From Nostocoides japonicum T1-X7 (GTDB lineage Bacteria > Actinomycetota > Actinomycetes > Actinomycetales > Dermatophilaceae), in contig NZ_HF570958.1 of assembly GCF_001046855.1 (NCBI RefSeq), positions 492,698 through 524,886 on the forward strand: a stretch of DNA of 32,189 bases, given 5' to 3'. The translations under genes were made by a program, and so were the position numbers. The notes under the pieces are model-generated. The model did not search any database, was not told the origin of the DNA, and saw nothing but the letters and a program-made list of their open reading frames with translations. Positions within the stretch are counted from its first letter, which is position 1. Every line of letters begins with the position of its first letter. Shown piece by piece: positions 22,579 through 31,292 of this stretch.

Positions 22579-23865
22579 ATGACGCTGTGGATCACGGGCC
22601 TCGTCGGGCTCATCATCGGCGCTCTCCTCGCATACCTGTATGCCGAGAGCGGCCGGGCCGCGCTCCGCGCCGAGCGCGACCTGCTGCGCGAGCGGGTCGT
22701 CGACCTCGAGGCCGCCGTCGCCGATGACGCCCAGACCGCGGCTGCGCTCGCGCCCCTCCGTGAGGCGCTGACCCGTGTGGAGCAGCAGGTCGGCACGCTC
22801 GAACGCGACCGGGTCGAGCACTTCGGTGCCCTCCGCAGCGTCCTGCACCGGGTGGAGGGCGAGACGGCCGCTCTCGGTGCCCAGACGAGGTCTCTCGCGG
22901 GGTCCCTCAACGCCTCCTCGGTCCGCGGCGCCTGGGGCGAGGTGCAGCTGCGGCGGATCCTCGAGCTGACCGGGATGCTCGCGCGCTGCGACTTCGAGGA
23001 GCAGGTGTCGGCCGTCAGCGGACACGACGTGCGGGTCCGGCCCGACGTCGTCGTCCGCCTGCCTGGTGACAAGGTCCTCGTGCTCGACGCGAAGGCGCCG
23101 ATGACGGCGTTCCTGCAGGCGCAGGCCGAGGACGTCGACGGGCCGGAGCGGGCCGCCCTCCTGCGCGAGCACGCCCGTGCGCTCTCGCGGCACGTGCACG
23201 ACCTGTCCGCCAAGGCGTACTGGTCGGCCTTCACGACCACCCCGGAGATGGTCGTGTGCTTCGTCCCGACCGAGGCCATGCTGTCGGCGGCCCTCGGCGC
23301 GGACCCCTCGCTCCACGAGCAGGCCCTGGCGCGCCGGGTGGCACTCGTGGGGCCCGCCTCGCTCATGGCCCTTCTGCGGACCGTCGCCTTCACGTGGCAG
23401 CAGGACGCCCTGGCCGGCAACGCCCGGGAGCTCCTCGCCCTCGGCCGCGAGCTGCACGACCGCCTCGGCACGCTCGGGGGGCACGTCTCGACCCTGGGCC
23501 GGTCCCTGTCCCGGTCGGTCGAGAGCTACAACCAGCTCGTCGGGGCGCTGGAGTCCCGGGTCCTGGTGTCGGCGCGCCGGATGACCGACCTCGGCCTCGT
23601 CCCGACTCGGCTCGACGCCGTCGCGCCGCTCGACAGCACGCCCCGCGTCCTCACCGCGATGGAGCTCATCGAAGCCGCGACCGCCGACGACCGACGGCCC
23701 GAGCTCGACGATCCGGCCCATCGTCGACCTGCCGGGCGGAATGCCCGCGACGATCCCGCATGGAACGCCGCCGGGGGACTCGGACGGAAGGCGCTCGGGG
23801 AACTCGGACGGAACGCGGGCGGGGATGACGGCGGCCCACCGTACCCGGATGCGGAGACCGCCTGA
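22579..23865 (+). CDS. rmuC: RmuC family DNA recombination protein
   Basis: The 428-residue protein begins with one membrane helix (LWITGLVGLIIGALLAYLYA), then a coiled coil (about residues 30-105) and the RmuC nuclease-like domain: VRGAWGEVQLRRILELTGM, VRPDVVVRLPGDKVLVLDAKAP, and SLMALLRTVAFTWQQDALAG. RmuC limits inversions at short repeats in E. coli. The C-terminal 45 residues are unlike the family and low-complexity, with a near repeat GLGRKALGELGRNAGG. ATG 22579 places the membrane helix at the N-terminus as expected; an upstream ATG at 22498 would add 27 basic residues. The SMR gene follows two bases later. Confidence 0.93.
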   Translation: MTLWITGLVGLIIGALLAYLYAESGRAALRAERDLLRERVVDLEAAVADDAQTAAALAPLREALTRVEQQVGTLERDRVEHFGALRSVLHRVEGETAALGAQTRSLAGSLNASSVRGAWGEVQLRRILELTGMLARCDFEEQVSAVSGHDVRVRPDVVVRLPGDKVLVLDAKAPMTAFLQAQAEDVDGPERAALLREHARALSRHVHDLSAKAYWSAFTTTPEMVVCFVPTEAMLSAALGADPSLHEQALARRVALVGPASLMALLRTVAFTWQQDALAGNARELLALGRELHDRLGTLGGHVSTLGRSLSRSVESYNQLVGALESRVLVSARRMTDLGLVPTRLDAVAPLDSTPRVLTAMELIEAATADDRRPELDDPAHRRPAGRNARDDPAWNAAGGLGRKALGELGRNAGGDDGGPPYPDAETA

Positions 23866-23867
23866 CG

Positions 23868-24269
23868 ATGAGTCCCTCCCACCTGTCGGGCGCACCGGAT
23901 CCGTCTGGCGCACCCGACTCCGTCGAGAAAGCGAGTGGTTCGGTGGTCCTTGCCTGGAGTCTGCTCGTCGTGGCCATCCTCGTCGAGGTCGTCTCCACGG
24001 CGCTGCTGCCGCGGACGGACGCCTTCCATCACCTGGCCTGGAGCGCCGTCGTCCTCCTCGGCTACGGCGTGGCCATCTGGCTGCTGGCCATCGTCGTCCG
24101 GACTCTCCCGGTCTCGGTCTCGTATGCCGTGTGGTCCGGTCTGGGCACCGCCACCGTGGCCGTCATCGCCGTCGTCTTCCTCGGCGAGCAGATGACGCTC
24201 GTGAAGGCGGTCTGCCTCGCCCTCATCGTCGTCGGGGTCGTCGGCCTCAACCTCGTCGGCAGCCATTAG
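23868..24269 (+). CDS. Small multidrug resistance (SMR) efflux protein
   Basis: The 133-residue protein has four membrane helices and SMR signatures: membrane-embedded Glu in VAILVEVVST (helix 1), SVSYAVWSGLGTA (helix 3, compare AYAIWSGVG in EmrE) and FLGEQMTLVKAVCLALIVVG (helices 3-4). SMR proteins exchange protons for cationic compounds. The first 25 residues (with GAPDPSGAPDS) are absent from typical members; GTG within VVLAWSLL around 23943 is an alternative start giving the usual length. It is two bases from rmuC and probably co-transcribed. Confidence 0.9.
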   Translation: MSPSHLSGAPDPSGAPDSVEKASGSVVLAWSLLVVAILVEVVSTALLPRTDAFHHLAWSAVVLLGYGVAIWLLAIVVRTLPVSVSYAVWSGLGTATVAVIAVVFLGEQMTLVKAVCLALIVVGVVGLNLVGSH

Positions 24270-24294
24270 CCTTCGCTTGGTTCCGACAGCAGTG

Positions 24295-24344
24295 CTTGTG
24301 GGGAAGGTGGCCCGAGCCGGGGCAGCAACCACCTTCCCCACAAG
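24295..24344. repeat. 50-bp palindromic intergenic element, copy 2
   Basis: CTTGTGGGGAAGGTGG (24295-24310) pairs perfectly with CCACCTTCCCCACAAG (24329-24344), 16 base pairs around an 18-base loop. It lies between the convergent SMR and YhgE/Pip genes, so it could terminate both. Its outer 12 bases match copy 1 (5276-5325) except for one compensated pair, and both copies are exactly 50 bases. Confidence 0.8.
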
Positions 24345-24371
24345 GAGCCCGGCCGGTTCGCAGTCGGACTC

Positions 24372-26471
24372 TCAGGACAGGTCGGCGAGCGGCGGCGCCG
24401 TCGTCGACGCCATGAACCGTCCGGCGCTGACGATGCGGCGTCGGCGGATCCCCCAGGCGATGAGGAGCAGGCCGAGCCCCATCCAGAGCGCGAGGACGAC
24501 GACGGCCCCGAGGATCGATCCCACGACCCCGCCCGTCGCGAGTCGCGTGGCGCCGTCGACGAAGGCGTTGAGCGGGAGCAGGCCCGCGAGACTCTGGATG
24601 CCCTGCGGCGCGGTCTGGATCGGAACGACGTAGCCGAGCGACGCCACCTGGAGCGCGAGGAAGACGACGAGCACACCGATGCCGACGCGCCCGAAGGCGG
24701 CCCGCGCTCCCGTCGCGAGGACCCAGAACGCCACTCCGCCGACGACGACGAACAGGCTGAAACCGACGGCGGAGGCGAGGTTCACCCTGACGACGAAGAC
24801 GACGAGAAGGATGCACAGGGCCTGGGTCACACCCAGCACGACGGCGGACCGCGTGACCGAGCGGACGATCCGCCGGCTCGACACGGGGGCGAAGAGCCCA
24901 CGTAGGGGAATGCCACGTCCCACCCACAGCCCGACGAGCGCCCCCGCCCACAGGACGAGGGCGGCGATGACCGAGACCGGCCACCCGAGCCGGTGGCCGG
25001 AGTGCAGGGTCGACGAGGTGAGCGCGACCGGCTGGCTCACGACGCTCGACAGGGCCTTCGACTCGTCGTCGGAATAGGTGGGTGTCTGCTGCACGGCCTG
25101 GTCGAGCCCACTCGCGAGGGAGGCTGCACCGCTGCTGAGCTGCGAGGCGCTCGTCGCCAGGGTCGCGGAGCCGCTGGCCAGGCTGGCGGCGCCGGATGCG
25201 GCCTGCCCGGCACCCGAGGCGAGCGACGCGGTCGCAGTGTCGAGGCTGGCCGCCCCGGTCGAGAGCGTGGCGGCTCCCGACGCGACGCCCTCCGTGCCCG
25301 AGGCGAGGGTCTTGCTCGCCGAGGCCAGATGTCCGGCGCCGGTGGCTTGCGCGGCCTGCCCTGCGGAGAGCTTCCTCGTGCCGGCTGCGAGCGCCTTCGC
25401 GCCTGTCGCGACCCCGCTCGCCCCCGCCTTGACGGTCGTTCCCGCGGCGGCCAGGGCATGCGCGGCCTTGGCCTCGACGGCCACCCGGTCGCAGTATGCG
25501 TCGCTGGCACCGGCGCCATGACAGTCGGTGGCCAGTCGACCGAGGGCCGAGGCGAGCAGGGTCTGGCCGCTCGCCCATGCGGACGTGCCGGTGGAGACCT
25601 TCCCGGCTGCTCCCTTCAGCGTGTCTGCCCGCGAGGCAAGGGTCGAGGCGCTCCCGGCGAGCCTCGTGCTCCCCGCAGACAGTGTGCGGGCGGCCGTGGC
25701 GAGCGAGGTGGCGCCCGCGGCGGCCTGGGCTGCACCCGTGGCGAGGGTCGCCGCTCCCGAGGCGAGCTGGCCGGAGGCCGTGTCGACCTGCCGGGCGCCC
25801 TGGGCGATCTGGGCCACGCTCGTCGCGAGCGTCGCGGCCCCCTGCGCGGACGAGGACGCTCCGGAGGCCAGCTGTGCTGCGCCGTCGGCGAGCTGGTGGG
25901 AGCTCGAGTCGGCCTTGGAGAGCGAGTCGTGGAGGGAGTTGAACCCGGCGTAGACGTTCGTGAGATAGCCCTGTGTCACCTGCTGGCCGAGAGCGGTGCC
26001 CGCGGCGGTCGCGACGGCCTGGCTCACGATGCCGACCGTGCTGCTCGAGGCATCGTTGCTCTGGATCGACATCGTGGCCTGGGCCGGGTGGTCCGTTCCG
26101 GTCGACAGGACGTTCTTGGAGTAGTCCTCCGGGATGGTGAGGACGGAGTAGTACCGGCCGCTCGCCAGCCCCTCCCTGGCGTCCTTGGCGTCGGTGACCG
26201 TCCAGGAGAGGTTCTGCTGCCCCTTCGGTGGATGGGTCAGCTGGCTGGCGACGGCCCGGCCCGCCGCCATCGGGTTGTCCCCCGTGATGATCTTGTCGTT
26301 GTTGACGATGGCCGCCGGGATCTCCCCCAACGCCTGGGTCCGGGCGTCGGCGAGCCAGACGAGGGTGGCCGTCACGAGGAGCGGGAAGAGCACCAGCGCG
26401 GCGATGACGCGCCAGGTCGGACGGGGGCCGTGGGGGCCCGGCTCGGTCGCTCCAGGGGCGAGTGAGCTCAC
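24372..26471 (-). CDS. YhgE/Pip family membrane protein
   Basis: The 699-residue protein has one N-terminal helix (WRVIAALVLFPLLVTATLVW), a long outer region (about 45-480) and about five C-terminal helices (from GWPVSVIAALVLWAGALVGL to LGLLLIAWGI), the YhgE/Pip layout related to ABC-2 permeases. The outer region begins PAAIVNNDK, a family hallmark, and contains many AxGAxxLAxGA heptad-like repeats (about 185-465), interrupted by a loop with two Cys (CHGAGASDAYC). Members include phage-infection and type VII secretion accessory proteins. GTG overlaps the MMPL stop (GTGA), so the two are made together; a shared export function is inference. Confidence 0.9.
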   Translation of the reverse strand: MSSLAPGATEPGPHGPRPTWRVIAALVLFPLLVTATLVWLADARTQALGEIPAAIVNNDKIITGDNPMAAGRAVASQLTHPPKGQQNLSWTVTDAKDAREGLASGRYYSVLTIPEDYSKNVLSTGTDHPAQATMSIQSNDASSSTVGIVSQAVATAAGTALGQQVTQGYLTNVYAGFNSLHDSLSKADSSSHQLADGAAQLASGASSSAQGAATLATSVAQIAQGARQVDTASGQLASGAATLATGAAQAAAGATSLATAARTLSAGSTRLAGSASTLASRADTLKGAAGKVSTGTSAWASGQTLLASALGRLATDCHGAGASDAYCDRVAVEAKAAHALAAAGTTVKAGASGVATGAKALAAGTRKLSAGQAAQATGAGHLASASKTLASGTEGVASGAATLSTGAASLDTATASLASGAGQAASGAASLASGSATLATSASQLSSGAASLASGLDQAVQQTPTYSDDESKALSSVVSQPVALTSSTLHSGHRLGWPVSVIAALVLWAGALVGLWVGRGIPLRGLFAPVSSRRIVRSVTRSAVVLGVTQALCILLVVFVVRVNLASAVGFSLFVVVGGVAFWVLATGARAAFGRVGIGVLVVFLALQVASLGYVVPIQTAPQGIQSLAGLLPLNAFVDGATRLATGGVVGSILGAVVVLALWMGLGLLLIAWGIRRRRIVSAGRFMASTTAPPLADLS

Positions 26472-29371
26472 TGGTCACTCCCTTCTGCTCCGGTGGCGGC
26501 GTCGAGAACGGCTGTCCCGTCTCCCGCGCTGCCCGACGGGGTGACCGGCGCGGCCGAGGCGACCGGGCCGGCCGAGGCGACCGGGCCGGCCGGCGGCCGG
26601 GCGGATCCACGGATGGCCCGCAGATCTGGGCCCACGAGGAGCACGGCAGGTCCCCGAAGAGCGGCCTCCTGTGCGAGACGAAGCAGCTCGGGCGCAACAC
26701 CGGGCTCCTCGACGACGATGACGACGACGGCGACCTGAGCCGCCAGAGCGGCCGCGAGGTCGACGGCGGCGAGCGCCGTCCCGCGAAGGCCACCCATCGG
26801 GTCGGACGCGCCGACCGGTCTCGCGGACCCGTCGGCCCCGACCGGCAGCTGCGCCAGCAGCTCGAGCGAGGCGTCGAGGACCCTCGACCGGTCCCGTCGG
26901 CGACGACGGGCCAGCCGCGCCCGCGTGCCCAGCTCCTCCTCGACGGTCACCTCCATGGCCGTCCGGGCGGGGTCGACGACGGCCACGAGCGGCTGGGTCG
27001 CCGCACGCTGCTCGGGCAGGATGTATCCCTTGACGGCGACATCCCCGGAAGCCGGAGCCAGATGCCCCGCAACGGCATACGCCAGCGCCCGGGACTCCGG
27101 GAGTGGACGTTCGAGGACGGTGACCGTCCCCGATGCGGTGTGGAGGTCGACGGGGCGAGCCCCCGGCGCCGGCACGAGGGACCGCGCGGACAGCGCAACG
27201 CCGCCGTACTCCTCCTCGAAGCGCCGCTGGTCGAGGACGCGACCGAGCGCGACGCCCTCGACGTCGACGACGGGAAGGGCGCGGTCGAGCCATCCGGGCA
27301 GCCGCCAGGCGTGCTCGTCGAGGAGGGCGAGGACAGCCGGCACGAGGCTCATCCGCACGATGAACGCGTCGACGAACACACCGACGGCCAGGCCGAAGGC
27401 GATCGGCTTGATCGTCGACGACCCGCTCGGGACGAAGGCGACGAAGACGCTGACCATGATGAGCGCGGCGGCGGTGACGACGGGAGCCGACGCCGAGAAC
27501 CCCTCGGTGATGGCGTCCCTCGCGCTGTGCCCCTCGGTGTACTCCTCCCGCATCCGGGAGACGAGGAACATCTCGTAGTCCATGGCGAGGCCGAAGAGCA
27601 CACCCATGACGAAGATCGGGAGGAAGCTGACGACCGGCCCGGACCCGCCGAAGACGAGGACGACCGAGCCGAGGGCGGCGGCCACCGAGAGGAGGTAGCC
27701 GAGCGTCGCCTTGAGCGGCACCCAGATGGACCGGAAGACCACCGCGAGGAGGATGACGGACAGGCCGATGACGACCGCGCCGAAGGGGATCAGCGAGCCG
27801 GACAGCCGGTCGGAGACGTCGAGGTTGATGGCCGTCGTCCCGCCGACGAGCACGTTCGACACGCCGTACTTCTTCTCCAGCGTGGGGGCCTCCGACCGCA
27901 GGGTGCGCACGAGCTTGGACGTCTGGGGGTCGGACTGACCGCCCGGCGGGATGACGACGAACAGCCCGGTGTCGGCGGCGGAGTTCGGCGTGGCCGTCGG
28001 AACGGCGACGACGCCCGGCGTGGACCGCAAGGCGCTCGCCAGGTCGTCGACCGTCTTGCTGGGATCGGTGCTCGTGATGATGTCGGCGACGACGGACAAC
28101 GGCGCGTTGTATCCCGCCCCGAAGTGGCGGGTGATCGTGTCGTACGTCGTGCGTTGCTCGGTGCCCTTGGGCGCCGTGCTGCTGTCCGGGAGGGCGAGAC
28201 TGAGGCCGGTCACTGGGACCGTCGCTCCTCCGACGACGATGACGCACGCGACGATCGTGAGGAAGGGATGCCGCGTCGACGTCCCGACCCATCCCTGGAA
28301 GATCCGCGCGCCGAGCCCCGGCCCGTTCCCTCCGCGTCGGTGCAGGAAGCGGAGCCGGCGGCGCGGTTCGTCCCTCGCAGGCCGTGGCCGCATCCGCTCC
28401 CCAAGGAGCAGGGCGATGGCGGGCAACAGGGTCATGGCGACGAGGACCGCGACGAGAACCGCCGCGCCGGCGGCAAGACCCATGACGGTGAGGAGCGGTA
28501 TGCGGGCGATGGCCAGTCCGCACAGGGCGATGACGACCGTCGTGCCCGCGAAGACGACCGCGCTCCCCGCGGTGGCCAGGGCTCGCGCCATCGCCTCGCC
28601 GGTCGACAGCCCCTCACGCAGCCGGGTCCGGTAGCGGAACAGGATGAACAGCGCGTAGTCGATCCCCACGGCGAGTCCGAGCATCTCGGCCAGGGTCGGG
28701 GAGGTGCTCGAGATCGTCGCGACGGACGACACGATGACGATGACCGAGGCGTTGGCGGACACGCCGAGGAGCGCGGTGAGCAGGGGTATGCCGGCCGCCA
28801 GGAAGGAGCCGAAGGCGATCGCCAGGATGACGAAGGCGATGAGCATGCCGAACAGCTCGGGCACTCGCGACGGGGGCGGGATCTCGTTGTAGAGAGAGCC
28901 GCCCACGGTACCGGTCACCGAGGCGCCCGTCTCGCCGACGAGCCGTTCGACGGAGTCGAGGACCGACTCGTCGGGCCGAGGCTGCGCGAACTGGATCTGG
29001 CCCAGCACGGCAAGCTTGTCCTTCGACACGTTCGAGGACTGGGCGAAGGGGTCGGACATGCTGACCCCCTTGAGGCCCGCGACCGCGGAGACGGTGTGCT
29101 CCACGGCGTCGTGCGGCCCGGAGTCGGTGATCGAGCCGTGGCTGACGGTGAAGACGGCCTGCGCCGTCCCGCCCGTCAGGCCGAACCGCGAGGCGAGGAC
29201 GTCCTGCCCCTGCTGGGCCTCGCTGCCGGGCAGGGTGAACGAGTCGTCGTAGTGGCTGCCGAGCGTGCCCGCTCCACCGAGGAGGACGAGGAGGACGGCG
29301 ACCCAGACGCCGATGAACCACAGGCGATGGCGAGCCAGCGCCAGTCCGAGCCGGTAGAGCGCAAGGGACAT
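26468..29371 (-). CDS. MMPL (RND superfamily) transporter with degenerate ABC-ATPase-like C-terminal extension
   Basis: The 967-residue protein has an MMPL core (about 1-690): helix 1 WFIGVWVAVLLVLLGGAG, two membrane bundles each with the proton-relay Asp-Tyr pair (VGIDYALFILFRYRTR and LAMDYEMFLVSRMREEY), and outer domains. Actinobacterial MMPL proteins export lipids or drugs by proton exchange. ATG 29371 has GGAAGGA upstream. The remainder (about 700-967) is unusual: its order of motifs resembles an ABC nucleotide-binding domain (GTVTVLERPLPESRALAYAV, AGHLAPASGDVAVKGYILPE, VTVEEELGTRARL, VAVVVIVVEEPG, GPAVLLVGPD) but the Walker A Lys and signature are absent, ending in an Ala/Pro/Gly-rich tail. 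It is coupled to YhgE/Pip. Confidence 0.9.
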   Translation of the reverse strand: MSLALYRLGLALARHRLWFIGVWVAVLLVLLGGAGTLGSHYDDSFTLPGSEAQQGQDVLASRFGLTGGTAQAVFTVSHGSITDSGPHDAVEHTVSAVAGLKGVSMSDPFAQSSNVSKDKLAVLGQIQFAQPRPDESVLDSVERLVGETGASVTGTVGGSLYNEIPPPSRVPELFGMLIAFVILAIAFGSFLAAGIPLLTALLGVSANASVIVIVSSVATISSTSPTLAEMLGLAVGIDYALFILFRYRTRLREGLSTGEAMARALATAGSAVVFAGTTVVIALCGLAIARIPLLTVMGLAAGAAVLVAVLVAMTLLPAIALLLGERMRPRPARDEPRRRLRFLHRRGGNGPGLGARIFQGWVGTSTRHPFLTIVACVIVVGGATVPVTGLSLALPDSSTAPKGTEQRTTYDTITRHFGAGYNAPLSVVADIITSTDPSKTVDDLASALRSTPGVVAVPTATPNSAADTGLFVVIPPGGQSDPQTSKLVRTLRSEAPTLEKKYGVSNVLVGGTTAINLDVSDRLSGSLIPFGAVVIGLSVILLAVVFRSIWVPLKATLGYLLSVAAALGSVVLVFGGSGPVVSFLPIFVMGVLFGLAMDYEMFLVSRMREEYTEGHSARDAITEGFSASAPVVTAAALIMVSVFVAFVPSGSSTIKPIAFGLAVGVFVDAFIVRMSLVPAVLALLDEHAWRLPGWLDRALPVVDVEGVALGRVLDQRRFEEEYGGVALSARSLVPAPGARPVDLHTASGTVTVLERPLPESRALAYAVAGHLAPASGDVAVKGYILPEQRAATQPLVAVVDPARTAMEVTVEEELGTRARLARRRRRDRSRVLDASLELLAQLPVGADGSARPVGASDPMGGLRGTALAAVDLAAALAAQVAVVVIVVEEPGVAPELLRLAQEAALRGPAVLLVGPDLRAIRGSARPPAGPVASAGPVASAAPVTPSGSAGDGTAVLDAATGAEGSDQ

Positions 29372-29591
29372 GAGCCACGTCCTTCCGGCCGAGGCGACCC
29401 GACAAACGGGGGCGCCCTGGCCTGACACCGATGCGGCTCGGATCCGACCGAGACATCCGCCGGCTCCCGGAGGAGACGACGCGGCATCCCGACGCCGTAG
29501 CAGTATGTCGCCACCGGGACCGCCCTGCCAAGAGCCGCCGGAGGGTCGGGGTCAGGGCCGTCCGACGGCACCGTCGCGCAGGACGTCGAGG

Positions 29592-30605
29592 TCAGTGCAG
29601 CGAGCCGGCCTCCGCGAACGCCGCGTCATGGCGCATCTTGTCCGACATCCCGGCGGCCTTGAGGTCGCGGCGCAGCTCGTTGGGGAGGGCGAACATCAGT
29701 GACTCCTCGGCGGCCACGACCGTCTCGACGGCACCGAACCCCCGGTCGGCGAGGTGGTCGAGGACGCTGCGCACGAGGATCTCGGGAACCGACGCGCCGG
29801 ACGTGACCCCGACGGTCGTCACGTCCCGCAGCCACGCGTCGTCGATCTCCTCGGCGTAGTCGACGAGATGCCCGTCCCGCGCCCCATGCTCCAGCGCCAC
29901 CTCGACGAGGCGGACGGAGTTGGAGGAGTTGCGGGACCCGACGACGATCATGAGGTCACACTGCGGGGCCATCTCCTTGACGGCGAGCTGCCGGTTCTGG
30001 GTGGCGTAGCAGATGTCGTCGCTCGGCGGGTCCTGCAGCCGGGGGAACCGCTCGCGCAGCCGGCGGACCGTCTCCATCGTCTCGTCGACCGAGAGCGTCG
30101 TCTGGGAGAGCCAGACGACCTTGTCGGGATCGCGGACCTCGATGGTGTCGACGTCGTCGGGTCCGTCGACGAGGACGATGTGCTGCGGCGCCTCGCCCGA
30201 CGTGCCGACGACCTCCTCGTGACCCTCGTGGCCGATGAGCAGGATGTCGTAGTCGGCGCTCGCGAACCGCACCGCCTCGCGATGCACCTTCGTGACGAGG
30301 GGGCACGTCGCATCGATCGTCTTGAGCGAGAGTGCCCGGGCCTCCTCGTGGACGACGGGCGCGACGCCGTGGGCCGAGAAGATGACGGTCGCGCCCTCGG
30401 GGACCTCGTCGGTCTCGTCGACGAAGATCGCGCCACGCTGCTCCAGCGTGGCGACGACGTGCTTGTTGTGGACGATCTGCTTGCGGACGTACACCGGCGG
30501 CCCGTAGAGCTCGAGGGCCCTCTCGACGGTGACGACCGCCCGGTCGACGCCTGCGCAGTAGCCTCGCGGGGCGGCGAGCAGCACGCGCTTGGTCGGCTCG
30601 GTCAT
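29592..30605 (-). CDS. ispH: 4-hydroxy-3-methylbut-2-enyl diphosphate reductase IspH
   Basis: The 337-residue protein is IspH (LytB), the last step of the MEP isoprenoid pathway, reducing HMBPP to IPP and DMAPP with a [4Fe-4S] cluster. Cluster ligands are Cys17 ([11 protein letters not shown]), Cys101 ([13 protein letters not shown]) and Cys199 ([10 protein letters not shown]); the catalytic TxEESLM-like ([12 protein letters not shown]) and [11 protein letters not shown] motifs are also seen. ATG 30605 has TACGAT 6 bases upstream and no Shine-Dalgarno. It is divergent from the DUF985 gene and near xseA, an order common in actinobacteria. Confidence 0.97.
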   Translation of the reverse strand: MTEPTKRVLLAAPRGYCAGVDRAVVTVERALELYGPPVYVRKQIVHNKHVVATLEQRGAIFVDETDEVPEGATVIFSAHGVAPVVHEEARALSLKTIDATCPLVTKVHREAVRFASADYDILLIGHEGHEEVVGTSGEAPQHIVLVDGPDDVDTIEVRDPDKVVWLSQTTLSVDETMETVRRLRERFPRLQDPPSDDICYATQNRQLAVKEMAPQCDLMIVVGSRNSSNSVRLVEVALEHGARDGHLVDYAEEIDDAWLRDVTTVGVTSGASVPEILVRSVLDHLADRGFGAVETVVAAEESLMFALPNELRRDLKAAGMSDKMRHDAAFAEAGSLH

Positions 30606-30611
30606 GTCTCA

Positions 30612-30617
30612 ATCGTA
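30612..30617 (-). promoter_or_regulatory. -10 element, possibly leaderless, for ispH
   Basis: TACGAT on the - strand ends 6 bases before ATG 30605, leaving no room for a ribosome-binding site. -35 not clear. Confidence 0.4.
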
Positions 30618-30661
30618 CGGTCCGGGGGACGGTGCCCCGTCCCACAGGGAGGATGTATGCC

Positions 30662-31105
30662 ATGCCACAGGGGCCGCACTCGTCGTCCGCTCCCCCTCTG
30701 GCCCGGGCGCTCGGGCTGGAGCCGCACCCGGAAGGCGGATGGTTCCGGGAGACCTGGCGCTCGGAGCAGCGGGTCACGCTCGCCGACGGGCGGCTGCGCT
30801 CGACCGCCACGGCCATCCTCTTCCTCCTGCCCGAGGGCACGAGCTCCCGGTGGCACCTCGTGACCTCGGAGGAGCTGTGGATCCACGGCGAGGGCCCGGC
30901 TCTCGTGCTCGAGCTCGGCGGGTCCGCGGAGGCTGCGTCGGGAGGGGAGCGCCGGGTTCTCGGCACCGGCTCCCGGCACGGCGAGCGGCGCCACGTCCTC
31001 GTCCCGGCAGGCGTCTGGCAGCGGACCCTTCCCGCGGCCGGCGACACGCTCGTCAGCTGCATCGTGTCCCCGGGCTTCGACTTCGCCGACTTCCGGATGC
31101 CGTGA
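30662..31105 (+). CDS. DUF985 (cupin_5) family protein
   Basis: The 147-residue protein matches the DUF985 cupin family: [18 protein letters not shown] near the start, [36 protein letters not shown] and [14 protein letters not shown], with conserved His/Glu suited to metal binding in a beta barrel. The reaction is unknown. ATG 30662 was chosen over 30653 because GGAGG lies nine bases upstream of it. Divergent from ispH over 56 bases. A weak inverted repeat with GGATGC/GCATCC arms overlaps its end (31095-31144) and may act as a terminator. Confidence 0.87.
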   Translation: MPQGPHSSSAPPLARALGLEPHPEGGWFRETWRSEQRVTLADGRLRSTATAILFLLPEGTSSRWHLVTSEELWIHGEGPALVLELGGSAEAASGGERRVLGTGSRHGERRHVLVPAGVWQRTLPAAGDTLVSCIVSPGFDFADFRMP

Positions 31106-31279
31106 CGGATCGCCGACGTCGCCCGTGCCGTTCCGTCCGCATCCCGGCGGTGCCCGTCGGCTCGATCGGCGTGCTGTGCCGGAAGGCTGTGCCCGACGAC
31201 GGAGGGGAACGCCTGTCGAACGGGTCGCGGACTCGGCGCGCTCGGCATACGGATGGGCCTGGGTGACGGTGCCGGGCCC

Positions 31280-31285
31280 TACAGT
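31280..31285 (+). promoter_or_regulatory. -10 element, possibly leaderless, for xseA
   Basis: TACAGT ends 7 bases before ATG 31293 with no Shine-Dalgarno between. -35 not clear. Confidence 0.4.
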
Positions 31286-31292
31286 GAGCCGA

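Noticed and set aside
24295..24344. DnaA boxes in TTCCCCACA
   Set aside because: Two mismatches from TTGTCCACA, only part of a palindrome, no cluster and no dnaA/dnaN nearby.
26462..29425. Long + strand open frame (987 codons) opposite the MMPL gene
   Set aside because: Same composition artefact; highly charged, no family features.
29372..29591. 220-base gap between MMPL and ispH genes
   Set aside because: No open frame, hairpin or promoter I could support beyond the MMPL ribosome-binding site.
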